DNA of 64,000 nucleotides, from assembly GCA_030867875.1 (NCBI GenBank), contig JAOWCC010000577.1:156294344-156358343 (forward strand), in the 5' to 3' direction. This DNA is from Actinernus sp. WN-2022. Its lineage: Eukaryota > Cnidaria > Anthozoa > Actiniaria > Actinernidae. Below, in pieces: positions 54,101 through 64,000 of this stretch. The notes under the pieces were generated by a model. That model saw only the letters and a program-made list of their open reading frames with translations. It did not search any database and was not told the DNA's origin. A program made the position numbers and the translations under genes. Positions within the stretch are counted from its first letter, which is position 1, and each line of letters begins with the position of its first letter.

Positions 54101-56431
54101 TGATCGATACCCATGCTAAGACCTCCGTATGGTTGGTAGAGTTCATCAGAATCAACATTGAAGAAGTGGTTTGTGCTGTACGGTCAAGCCATTGCTGTTT
54201 TAGATATTTAGTGATCGATACCCATGCTAAGACCTCCGTATGGTTGGTAGAGTTCATCAGAATCAACATTGAAGAAGTGGTTTGTGCTGTACGGTCAAGC
54301 CATTGCTGTTTTAGATATTTAGTGATCGATACCCATGCTAAGACCTTCATATGGATGGTAGAGTTCATCAGAATCAACATTGAAGAAGTGGTTTGTGTTG
54401 TACGGTCAAGCCATTGCTGTTTTAGATATTTAGTGATCGATACCCATGCTAAGACCTCCGTATGGTTGGTAGAGTTCATCAGAATCAACATTGAAGAAGT
54501 GGTTTGTGTTGTACGGTCAAGCCATTGCTGTTTTAGATATTTAGTGATCGATACCCATGCTAAGACCTCCGTATGGTTGGTAGAGTTCATCAGAATCAAC
54601 ATTGAAGAAGTGGTTTGTGCTGTACGGTCAAGGTATGGCTGTTTTAGATATTTAGTGATCGATACCCATGCTAAGACCTCCGTATGGTTGGTAGAGTTCA
54701 TCAGAATCAACATTGAAGAAGTGGTTTGTGCTGTACGGTCAAGGTATGGCTGTTTTAGATATTTAGTGATCGATACCCATGCTAAGACCTCCGTATGGTT
54801 GGTAGAGTTCATCAGAATCAACATTGAAGAAGTGGTTTGTGTTGTACGGTCAAGGTATGGCTGTTTTAGATATTTAGTGATCGATACCCATGCTAAGACC
54901 TCCGTATGGTTGGTAGAGTTCATCAGAATCAACATTGAAGAAGTGGTTTGTGCTGTACGGTCAAGGTATGGCTGTTTTAGATATTTAGTGATCGATACCC
55001 ATGCTAAGACCTCCGTATGGTTGGTAGAGTTCATCAGAATCAACATTGAAGAAGTGGTTTGTGTTGTACGGTCAAGCCATTGCTGTTTTAGATATTTAGT
55101 GATCGATACCCATGCTAAGACCTCCGTATGGTTGGTAGAGTTCATCAGAATCAACATTGAAGAAGTGGTTTGTGTTGTACGGTCAAGCCATTGCTGTTTT
55201 AGATATTTAGTGATCGATACCCATGCTAAGACCTTCATATGGATGGTAGAGTTCATCAGAATCAACATTGAAGAAGTGGTTTGTGTTGTACGGTCAAGCC
55301 ATTGCTGTTTTAGATATTTAGTGATCGATACCCATGCTAAGACCTCCGTATGGTTGGTAGAGTTCATCAGAATCAACATTGAAGAAGTGGTTTGTGTTGT
55401 ACGGTCAAGCCATTGCTGTTTTAGATATTTAGTGATCGATACCCATGCTAAGACCTTCATATGGATGGTAGAGTTCATCAGAATCAACATTGAAGAAGTG
55501 GTTTGTGTTGTACGGTCAAGCCATTGCTGTTTTAGATATTTAGTGATCGATACCCATGCTAAGACCTCCGTATGGTTGGTAGAGTTCATCAGAATCAACA
55601 TTGAAGAAGTGGTTTGTGTTGTACGGTCAAGCCATTGCTGTTTTAGATATTTAGTGATCGATACCCATGCTAAGACCTTCATATGGATGGTAGAGTTCAT
55701 CAGAATCAACATTGAAGAAGTGGTTTGTGTTGTACGGTCAAGCCATTGCTGTTTTAGATATTTAGTGATCGATACCCATGCTAAGACCTCCGTATGGTTG
55801 GTAGAGTTCATCAGAATCAACATTGAAGAAGTGGTTTGTGTTGTACGGTCAAGCCATTGCTGTTTTAGATATTTAGTGATCGATACCCATGCTAAGACCT
55901 TCATATGGATGGTAGAGTTCATCAGAATCAACATTGAAGAAGTGGTTTGTGTTGTACGGTCAAGCCATTGCTGTTTTAGATATTTAGTGATCGATACCCA
56001 TGCTAAGACCTCCGTATGGTTGGTAGAGTTCATCAGAATCAACATTGAAGAAGTGGTTTGTGTTGTACGGTCAAGCCATTGCTGTTTTAGATATTTAGTG
56101 ATCGATACCCATGCTAAGACCTTCATATGGATGGTAGAGTTCATCAGAATCAACATTGAAGAAGTGGCTTGTGCTGTACGGTCAAGCCATTGCTGTTTTA
56201 GATATTTAGTGATCGATACCCATGCTAAGACCTCCGTATGGTTGGTAGAGTTCATCAGAATCAACATTGAAGAAGTGGTTTGTGTTGTACGGTCAAGCCA
56301 TTGCTGTTTTAGATATTTAGTGATCGATACCCATGCTAAGACCTTCATATGGATGGTAGAGTTCATCAGAATCAACATTGAAGAAGTGGTTTGTGCTGTA
56401 CTGTCAAGGTATGGCTGTTTTAGATATTTAG
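51111..56431. repeat. 48-copy, 111-bp tandem array (minisatellite/satellite)
   Basis: The unit starts CTCCGTATGGTTGGTAGAG and has a 111-bp period; two units are 114 bp (extra CTG near 52172 and 52286) and one is 120 bp (near 52897). Counting by unit gives 48. Variants fall at a few fixed sites: GGTATGG or CCATTGC, TCCGTATGGTTGG or TTCATATGGATGG, GCTGTA or GTTGTA, AACATT or ACCATT. One frame on each strand is open throughout because 111 is a multiple of three and the unit lacks stops in those frames. Most variant sites change the amino acid, so there is no sign of protein selection. No CRISPR-like spacer structure. Confidence 0.95.
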
Positions 56432-57160
56432 TTATCCCTTTCGTTCTTGTCGTGTACACTTAGACTTTTTATCCATTTTAATAGCTGGATCTTAAACGTT
56501 TTGCTGATACGCTGTTTGAGGTCGCGATAAAACTAAGCTTGAAACTGAATGGTACGTATCAAAACCAGGCCTCCAGGTTTGCTTTTAAAGATAAACAAAG
56601 GGACTATAAGGATAACTCGTGGATTTTCAAAAAGCATACGTGTGAACGTTATCATTTTGCTGGGAGCGTCTGATAAGCATTGCCTTAAAATTTGCAAAAA
56701 AAATATTTCTAATTTTGGCTTTTTTTCCACTTGAAACTTGTATACTTATCAAAATGAATGTTCCGTCAACGACATGACCCAAGTGTGGCCTTGATTGTTT
56801 CTATATATACAAGTAACTAGCGAATATATGAGGAATAAAGTCCGTTACTGAAGCAAGTCAAGTTGCGATCCAGAAGGCCACAGAATCCGGTTTTAAGAGA
56901 GCTTACGTTACCAGCAAGACGAGACAAAATGGCGTCCGCGCATGCTCATTAAAGACAAACTATTTGTCTAAAATGGCGGCCGCACTTTACAGTGATTGTA
57001 TGAGAAATAACAGAAAAAAACATTACATATTATTCCCAAAGCGTGTTTGTCACTTGGAATCGTAATCACCATCGCTTAGCCCACCTTCTTATACTCGACA
57101 CGAGTGAATTAGGAGTCGAGAATAGGCGAAAATATGCACTATAATTGCCACTACATCCCA
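56432..57160. other. No gene; right flank of the array
   Basis: The block 56606-56677 resembles 29293-29363. Two ATGGCG motifs (AAAATGGCGTCC near 56930, AAAATGGCGGCCGC near 56970) are YY1-like and may be transposon promoter remnants. Confidence 0.4.
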
Positions 57161-57480
57161 TAGAAATCAGGAGCCCATAACCAGGAGCGTCCATATCTCC
57201 TATATAGTGGTCACAGCGTTTTCACAAGTTGGGCTATTTTTAGATCATTTTCCCGCCAATTAGTGGGTTGCACCAGTGGCGGAACAAACGATACCTCATT
57301 AGCTAGTTTTGTTATACCAACAACATGGCTGCTATGCTTTTGTGATTTTATTCTCTTAGGAATGATTGCAATCCAGGAATAGCGGAGAACTGTTCTAAAA
57401 ATAACCTCACTTGTGAAAACGCTGTGACATAGGCGTAGTATGCAAGATGGACGCTCCTGGTTATGGGCTCCTGTAGAAAT
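57161..57480. mobile_element. MITE family 1, copy 3, with perfect 7-bp duplication
   Basis: TAGAAAT flanks both ends (57161-57167 and 57474-57480). The element (57168-57473, 306 bp) has near-perfect inverted ends, CAGGAGCCCATAACCAGGAG followed by CGTCCAT. Interior CACAGCGTTTTCACAAGTTG is shared with 15114-15531. Non-coding. Confidence 0.88.
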
Positions 57481-58129
57481 ACATTACAATTTTGAGATTT
57501 TGGACCTTCTTATATTCAATACCGCTTCTATCCCAGAGTTTGGTCACTTCCATTGCTGTTGTGCGTTCTGTTGTGAACCGATTGCATCATAAAAGTCCTT
57601 AAAATAATGTGTCCAAAGTGGTTCCTTTTAAAAACAAAGACAGCATACCTCATACTTAGTTCAGCAGGAACAGTTCGCCATTTTAAAAGGGCCTCGAAGG
57701 TATCAGTTTGGTTGAGTAACGAAGGAGAAACTACACAGTTGTACGCTTGTTTATGTCCGCCATTTCACTTATCCCTATATAGTCTGGCACTGATTTGTGG
57801 GATAGCACTAGGCCTTAGGCTCTTTCAACCAAATGGCAAATAAGTGTTTCCTGCTTGTTATCGACTGTAAAATTTCGATATTTTTTTTCCCGCATGAAAT
57901 GTTTTATTCACAAATAAAGTAATAGGGCTTGCTCCGATATTATCAGCAATTACGAAAAGGAATCTCTTAAACGGTTCAGAATATGTTAGGGAAGGCCGGT
58001 GCCTATCAATCCGTGTTCTCACAGTCTCATTTTTGTAAATATAGCATTCTGTCATGTACCGCATCATCAAATGTAGTACCGCTGACAGCGGCTAACTGAA
58101 AAAGTCTAATATTGCTGGCAACGAAGACA
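57481..58129. other. No gene recognised
   Basis: Anonymous sequence; frames at 57607 and 57858 carry no motif. Confidence 0.4.
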
Positions 58130-58382
58130 ACCATCAGCCGGCAGGGTTGACCAGTGTCAAAGGAAGACGTCGCAGTTAGTATCAAGGATTATTTCCCCTT
58201 CAGAGACGAGCTCTCGCTGCAAAACGATCCAGTTTTCAAAGATGAGAGGCTAGTCATCCCAGCAAGTATAAGAGGTGATATGCTAGTGAAGATACACGCA
58301 AGTCATATAGGCATCCATGGGTGCTTGCGCGCAGCAAGAGAAGTTCTTTACTGGTCTGGTATGAATAAAGATGTTGAAGAAA
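58130..58382 (+). pseudogene. Gypsy integrase zinc-binding fragment
   Basis: LVIPASIRGDMLVKIHASHI then GIHGCLRAAREVLYWSGMNK: the H-x-x-x-H half of an integrase zinc module, from a different family than the element at 283. It breaks off into LINE sequence at about 58383, before the CxxC pair. Confidence 0.75.
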
Positions 58383-58590
58383 AATTTTACAACAATAATC
58401 TAGTTTTGATAAAACTAGGCATTCTGCTAACTGTTTCCTAATTACTGACAAAAGGAGCTAGGTGACGCAGCTTTCTCAAGACTGCCAAAGTTCTATAACA
58501 CGATGACAATGTCATTGTTACATGCTCATTCCATGATAAATGCTTGTCTAGAAAGACTCCTAGCAATTTAGTGAGGCTAAAAATGCGAGG
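58383..58590 (-). pseudogene. LINE C-terminal fragment, antisense
   Basis: The minus strand reads LLGVFLDKHLSWNEHV (58520-58575) and RKQLAECLVLSKLDYC (58390-58445), the end of a reverse transcriptase. It adjoins the integrase piece on the left and another LINE piece on the right. Confidence 0.7.
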
Positions 58591-58599
58591 GTAAGCCCG

Positions 58600-58895
58600 A
58601 TTTACAAAAGTGATGATCGTCGACTCATGGAAAATTATTGACCGATTTCAATATTACCAATAATTTGCAAAGTTTTTGAAAAAGAAGTCTTCCGACAAAT
58701 TATATGGTTACTTAGACAGTCGTTTCTTTTCCAAATTCCAATCAGGATTTCGTCCCCTACACTCAACTGTCTCTACATTGATTCAGATGTGCGATGAATG
58801 GCTTGAGAGCATGGATGATGGGAAGTTAACAGAGGCTGTTTTTCTTGATACTCGAAAGGGTTTCGATTCAATAAATCACTCGATATTCATTGTCA
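58600..58895 (+). pseudogene. LINE reverse transcriptase fragment
   Basis: The + strand reads ISILPIICKVFEK, then after a frame change FSKFQSGFRPLHSTVSTLIQ and VFLDTRKGFDSINHSI. The catalytic YADD part is absent. Confidence 0.75.
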
Positions 58896-59101
58896 GAAAT
58901 CGATCCCACGCGTGCGCACCAGGCATCAAATTACGACCGTAAATAGACATTGTATTGCTCAGAATTTTACAGTACTTTGTATGGAAGTTTGTGTTTGGAG
59001 TCCAATTGTGAAACAGAATTACAATAAACAAAGACCAGCGAATTTCTAGTAAACAGGTACAGCTAGAATGATTATCCGAATGCACTTTTTTTAGATCGAC
59101 A
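58896..59101. other. No gene recognised
   Basis: Anonymous spacer between the LINE piece and the tandem repeat. Confidence 0.4.
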
Positions 59102-59320
59102 GGTTTAGCTTAAAATGGTTAATTCATAAGAGAATAAGCCACCCGAACCTCGAAAATTTTGAGATTTGAGATCCACGGTATAGCTTAAAATCATCAATTT
59201 GTATTGTCACCCGAATCTCAAAAAAATTGAGATTTGCGATCCACGGTATAGCTTGAAGTGGTCAATTTGTAAGAGATTGATCGAGTCATCCGAATCTCAA
59301 TTTTTTTGAGATTTATCTGA
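59102..59320. repeat. Three-copy tandem repeat of about 70-77 bp
   Basis: Each unit starts GGTATAGCTT or GGTTTAGCTT and ends with a small hairpin (CGAATCTCAAAAAAATTGAG-like). Units differ in length. Confidence 0.75.
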
Positions 59321-59882
59321 AGTGAAAATTAAGCTACAACTATTTAACAAAGTAAACGAGCTAATGAGTCGTAGTGGTTTATAGCTGAAGGAGAGGCACT
59401 GCGTACAAATCTCTTACAAGAAGATAACAGGAATAAAAGACCATTTTCGTAATAATTTGTCTAATCTACTTTTACTGAAAGTGTTAGTTTAGTAGCTTTT
59501 CTAAAACAATATTTATGCCATGTCATAGAAGGATCTGAATTTGAAAACACCTCTAAATGGCATTTTAATATGGGAAGGAATTCTTTTTTTTAAGCCTTAA
59601 CACAATACAATGGCAGATTTGAAAATAATAGGTAGAATTTCACGAATCTAAGAAAGCGTCGTGTTCGTGAAACTACACAAAGGTACATCAAACGGTTAAT
59701 CAGATCAAAATGTAAATTTTCCAGCGGAAAAAAATGAAACCTTGTTGCAAGTGTCTTTCAAACATGCCATTTGGTTCGTATTGTGGCTTAAAGATGGCAG
59801 AGAAACAGCGTTCAGTCTTCCAGTTTCATTTGTGAATTGTTATTTTGGAAAAATGGAAGAGGTGATAGTCAAGTCAATAAGC
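59321..59882. other. No gene recognised
   Basis: AT-rich anonymous sequence. Confidence 0.4.
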
Positions 59883-62078
59883 GGAGCTCCAAGTAGACGA
59901 AGCGCAGTCGTTAAATGCGTGAAATACTTCTTAACAAATCACCAAATAGCGCTAATTAAACAATAGAAAACAATAAAAGGATTTAGTACTATTTAGCTCT
60001 ATTTAGTGCAAAACGTGTTTCACGGATATAATGAATGCTTTACTTTAAATAAGGAATTATCTTATTTTGAAATGAGTGAGCAACTAACACGGAAGAGAAA
60101 GAAATACAACAAACTGTAGCAAAATATGAGAAAAAGACAAGAAAAAAACACAGGTCCCGCATCTGAGAGTCGAGACCACATCCAAATTAATTAATTAATT
60201 ACTAATTCATCACTTGCCTGTTCAAACCAAACCGGGATAAGAAAGACCGTGATTCTGAAATGAGATAACAGAAAGCCACTTTAACACTTGTCTTTTCATA
60301 CAAAATTTGTCAGTGTTCAGTGTATTAAAAGTTTTCGCACTCGCGCGAGCGTAAAGCCCTGCGATACAGATACGAGGGGGGGCTCTTCAATCACTTCTCC
60401 ATGATTCCGAGGAGGAAGGATTCTCTGAATGAAGGATGAGACACCATCAACCGAACTAAGTACGTACGTGCCCGACTCACCGGGCCGTAATGCCTTTAAT
60501 AAAGATGTTTAAATAAAATGAGGATATTTTGAGCACATTTTGTAAACAAATCCCTTAGGAAAATTAGCCCTAAGTTTAACAAAATAGTATTCTAAAGGAC
60601 AGTTGTCATACCAACTTTGCATTTGATTAAGATAAAAACATTTTCTTAGTGTAGACTTCCAATAACGATGTATAAATATCTTTACCTGTGGCCTTAGCTT
60701 TATATTTATTCATTTCGTTGAAGAGTTTCGGTTTATTTCACTGATAATGGTAATTATAATCTGCCTTTATAGAAACCTTCACTGAACTATACAAGTGTGT
60801 ATCTCGATCGTTTATTAAACTCATTTTGATCAGCTCAACGTTTTTGTATTTTCAAAGATGCCGTGACTTGCTAGTCGAGTGTTTATTAAGTTCTGTTTTA
60901 GATTATTCTCACCCTCAGGCAGGAATGAGGTAACGGAGGCCTGATTTTGCATTAACGTCCAATTTATTTCGATGTTGACAGATGACGTTTTTGGAAAGAG
61001 ACAATCACTGCTTCTCGACATGTCGAGTGTTGGCTTTGTCTCTCTGAATGATCTCTTCCTTCTTTTTCTTACCATCCTCATTTCTTGCAGAGAGTTGCAA
61101 GGTAAGTCAAAGTGTTAAAATGAGCTTATTTCCGCGAGATGTATATTTACACATGGGTTCAATTAAAGCATACAGCGCGATTTTAATAAAAACTGACTCA
61201 CAACCATTTTTAATGCAAACGGAAGCCGTAGCTTCAAATTCATTGATGCAAGAAATAATTATATTAACATTAACCCTTTACTGCTGTAATATAGAAACGT
61301 TTCTCACAACAGAAAATCGAGTCGTTAAGTGCACAATGACTAGAAGACACTAACAAGTACATTTAACTAAAACTCTCTTTTGAAGCCGTCTGCAGTTCTC
61401 TCATCGATACTGTTTGCCGCTGTTACCGCAGTTGGTCAAAAATGAACAGCCAGAGCGACGAAGAAGTTTCTAGATCAGTGTTGGGCAAAGCTCGTTCGGG
61501 AATACGAAACTCCTTGAACGCGATCGGGCGCACATAATTTTATTGATATTTCGGATAACACCCGTTTGTGCTTATTGTGAGTGCTTAATGATTGTTTTGA
61601 TTTTGATTCGCTTCAATGTTGGCACTGGTTTGAATTTTAACGAAGCGTTTATTCAAATACAGGACCTGTAACTAGATCTTGATTTTTCTTAGAGGGACGA
61701 GCCGAAAATAAAAACGCATCTCGTTTCTGTGGACTCCACGATCCAATGTCTGAAATCAAGAACGACCTCACCACAGATATTAAAAACTTAGCCGGTATTC
61801 CGAAAATACTCGATAGTCGCTTGGAAATGTAAACAAATCCTTTATACAGTTTTACTAAGTAAACAGAGATTTTTCTTGGGAGGCATACTCGAAAACGTTA
61901 TTTTTATGGCCGATACATCAAAGTCGTCACGCCGGCCTCTGGACTAGGTAATATAAAATACAATTGCTAAATAATTTGCTTTGCTTTTCAACTAATCTGA
62001 CAGAAGCTCGTGCCTTTGTGTGATGTACTGCGTAAGCAAAAGTGATAAAAAGACATGAAAATGATATCGATGTTATAA
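59883..62078 (+). repeat. Segmental duplication, copy B (pairs with 25205-29170)
   Basis: Collinear with copy A but without its LINE inserts, and with one hairpin unit (59885-60035) instead of four. It carries the second receptor first exon. It has its own small insert near 61730-61835. Confidence 0.85.
61020..61101 (+). CDS. First exon of a tandem receptor paralogue (partial gene)
   Basis: MSSVGFVSLNDLFLLFLTIL then ISCRELQ and one base before GTAAGT: 27 codons plus one base, the same phase as exon 1 at 27467. The signal peptide is intact. No exon 2 motif (as in NNLIKDVLTKYDKRVRPV) was found before 64000; the first intron of the paralogue is over 4 kb, so the rest may lie outside. A pseudogene start cannot be excluded. 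Confidence 0.75.
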
Positions 62079-63357
62079 ACAAAGGAACCACACAGGGAAC
62101 GCGAATTCCAAGCCCGCCCATCCCCCCCCCCCCCCCCCCCACCCCGGGCAAGATGGGGTATTTGACAATCTATCTGTCCCTGGGGTGGGGCATTTGTTTT
62201 GAGATGGGCCCGGCAAATTTTTTTTTTTGGGGCCCCAGTTCAGATCAGTGAGCAACTTTACCATGAGGCCTTGCGCGCCCAATCCAAGATGGCGGAAAAG
62301 GTGGCGGACATGGGGAAAGGCGGTGGAGGTTTTTTTTTCGCGCAGCAAACGTAACGGATCATCGAAGCGGCCGCCATATTGGCCGAGCGTGATTGAGACC
62401 TGGGATCGAATGACAAATGGAGGGGGGAGGGGGTTGGGGGAGAACAAGCAGATCTGAAAGACCGCCTGCACAAACACCCCTGGTTTCTGAATTCCGCCCA
62501 CCACGCACATGATTTCCGTTAACTTGTAACCCATTCTTAATTGACCAATAGGAGTCGACGTGTGACAGCCTGCCAATTTTGATTTGGTTTGATTGAAATG
62601 TGTGCAACTTCGCTCGCTGTCAAATGCAATGCAAAATGTTAGTAAAATTGTCAATTGGTTCTCAGATACGGACGTTTCAATAAAACCAGTTATTTTTGTT
62701 CAAAGTTCTCCATGGAAAGGACTGCGACAGTACCACTTTAGATATATATGTAGACAGTTCGGTTTTAGCTTGTTGCGTTCGCCCCATCAGTCTCTCAAAG
62801 AGTTTGCAAATCCTCCGAAATACATACATTTAATACAAGCTGCTTCACAAAGCCGTCCAGCACCGCAGTCAGGTGCCATACAAGCGGCTGCTTCCTTTCT
62901 TAAAAGAATTAAGCTCGCATAAAGATAAATACAGGATCGAAAAAATCTCTAAACTTCAAAGAAAACTCCGATGGAGACAATGTTTTGTCTGGAACTCGAT
63001 ATTGAAGAACTCGTGGTAAATGTTGTGATCGTCTTTCTCTGACAACTCTAAGTCCATCTTTTATATAGTGAATGTTTGCCGAAATAAATGGACGACCGTT
63101 GCATAAATGTATTGAGGCGGATTTCTGACTATTGGCCTAGTTCAACGGCCGTGAAGTCAATAGCCGAATTGCATCTCTGCAATTTGGTCGACAACAATAC
63201 TTTTCAGTGGCGAATTAAATCACGGTTCGTTGTCAAGTTCTCTGTACCGTAAATATCATACTCTTTCCAAAGCCTGTCGAAAGCACAGCCAGAACGGCAG
63301 GTTTAAAGTACAGGTCACAATTCACAGGTCAGGTTGTTAAATTCTAAGACAAAATAA
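62079..63357. other. GC-rich block and anonymous sequence; one unrecognised frame
   Basis: Holds an 18-base C run near 62126, an ATGGCGG-rich, CpG-rich stretch (62280-62400) that may be a transposon promoter, and a + frame at 62593-62922 (109 codons, from MKCVQLRSLSNAMQNVSKIV to FLKRIKLA) that I do not recognise. Confidence 0.35.
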
Positions 63358-63710
63358 AGGCTCTGTATCAGTGGCGGATCCAGGATTTGAAAAAGGGGGG
63401 TGACTATTTTGACCGGTACAGTTTCTGGTGCGAAATTTCTTACAAAATTTGAACGAATGTATTTTATTTTTACGAATTCTTATACAGAATTTCGAGGGGG
63501 GGGGGGGGGTGACATGTCACCCCCGTCACCACCCCTGGATCCGCCACTGCTGTATACTAGCTTCCTCCTGCTCTGTTTTCAAAGTACCTTTACCCAGCCG
63601 CGGAGAAAGAAGCGAGCAGCTGTGTTCTCTCTAGAAAACCTCTGGAACCGGGGTTAAGGCGAAGGAGATAACTTTGAAAACGGAGCAGGAGGAAGCTATA
63701 TACAGAGCCT
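63358..63710. mobile_element. Palindromic element split by a nested MITE
   Basis: Outer ends AGGCTCTGTAT (63358-63368) and ATACAGAGCCT (63700-63710) are inverted. Arms AGCTTCCTCCTGCTCTGTTT and its complement (63676-63695 region) continue inward. The MITE at 63369 interrupts the left arm. Confidence 0.75.
63363..63555. mobile_element. CAGTGGCGGATCCAGG-type MITE, copy 2, with 6-bp duplication
   Basis: CTGTAT flanks both ends (63363-63368 and 63550-63555) of CAGTGGCGGATCCAGG...CCTGGATCCGCCACTG (63369-63549). The host palindrome has CTGTAT once in its uninterrupted right arm, which confirms the duplication. Contains a 14-base G run. Non-coding. Confidence 0.85.
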
Positions 63711-64000
63711 AATATTTACGGTTTACGAACTTGCGAAAAGAGAACTCGACAACAAACCTCTCGCAGTTCGCCGATCGCCGCCTTCGCGGCTCTTTCTCCG
63801 TGGCTGTTCTCTCTAGAAAACCTCTGCAACCAGGGTACTTCACCTTAGTCTTCAAAAAAGACAAAGCCTTTTGTATTAATCGCCATATTTTATAAACTGC
63901 AAGCTCACTACACAACTCTTATTCTAGTTACGCGCAGGCTCAACACTTGCCGCGATAAGCTTTGATTGACACCGTTTCAGCCAATCATATACCCCGTCCG
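63711..64000. other. No gene; short direct repeat
   Basis: TGTTCTCTCTAGAAAACCTC at 63803 repeats 63622-63641 with similar flanks. Nothing else recognised to the edge. Confidence 0.5.

Noticed and set aside
51111..56431. CRISPR-like array
   Set aside because: Units are contiguous 111-bp copies with no unique spacers, and the genome is eukaryotic.
51085..56463. Giant repeat protein of 1792 residues (+) or 1786 residues (-)
   Set aside because: Open on both strands because the unit is 111 bp without stops; variation is not biased to synonymous sites; no signal peptide or splice context is evident.
62073..62654. 193-codon minus frame rich in Pro and Gly
   Set aside because: It spans a poly-C tract and low-complexity GC-rich sequence and shows no domain.

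Overview
This is an animal (eukaryotic) genomic window: AT-rich, gene-poor, with long introns bearing GT..AG splice sites, many transposons, tRNA-derived SINEs and a short TTAGGG-type telomere-like tract. The style of the repeats and of the one clear host gene suggests a marine invertebrate, most plausibly an anthozoan cnidarian such as a stony coral. That is inference; no taxon-specific marker is present.

The main host gene lies on the + strand from 27467 to 47981. It is a nicotinic acetylcholine receptor-like Cys-loop channel subunit. Six coding exons (27467-27551, 31725-31861, 32104-32148, 34093-34202, 40295-41132, 47667-47981) join with compatible phases to 1530 nt, or 509 residues. They encode a signal peptide, the ligand-binding domain with Cys-loop and vicinal cysteines, four membrane helices and a stop, followed closely by AATAAA. 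A second copy of exon 1 (61020-61101), with the same donor, phase and signal peptide and with duplicated flanks, marks the start of a tandem paralogue whose remaining exons would lie past the right edge.

Layout. 283-4850: a complete but mutated Ty3/Gypsy LTR retrotransposon with a 5-bp target duplication. 5.1-17.5 kb: LINE fragments, a SINE inserted in a LINE, two very long inverted repeats (7.76-9.0 kb and 13.1-14.0 kb), a TCTA microsatellite, two copies of a MITE with 7-bp target duplications, and a roughly 210-bp repeat. 17.5-25.2 kb: little but small inverted-repeat elements. 25.2-29.2 kb: a segment paralogous to 59.9-62.1 kb, carrying receptor exon 1. Introns 1-5 hold LINEs, SINEs and MITEs, the largest a truncated antisense LINE at 34.9-37.8 kb. 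48.2-50.75 kb: four DNA-transposon-like elements in a row, one resembling a non-autonomous Mutator with a 9-bp target duplication. 51.1-56.4 kb: a 48-copy, 111-bp tandem array with higher-order structure. 57.1-59.3 kb: a third copy of the 7-bp-duplication MITE, a chimera of three transposon fragments and a small tandem repeat. 59.9-64 kb: the second receptor first exon and nested MITEs.

The two very long open frames over the 111-bp array are best explained by a stop-free unit whose length is a multiple of three, not by a gene. All boundaries were read by eye; none was checked by alignment or database search.
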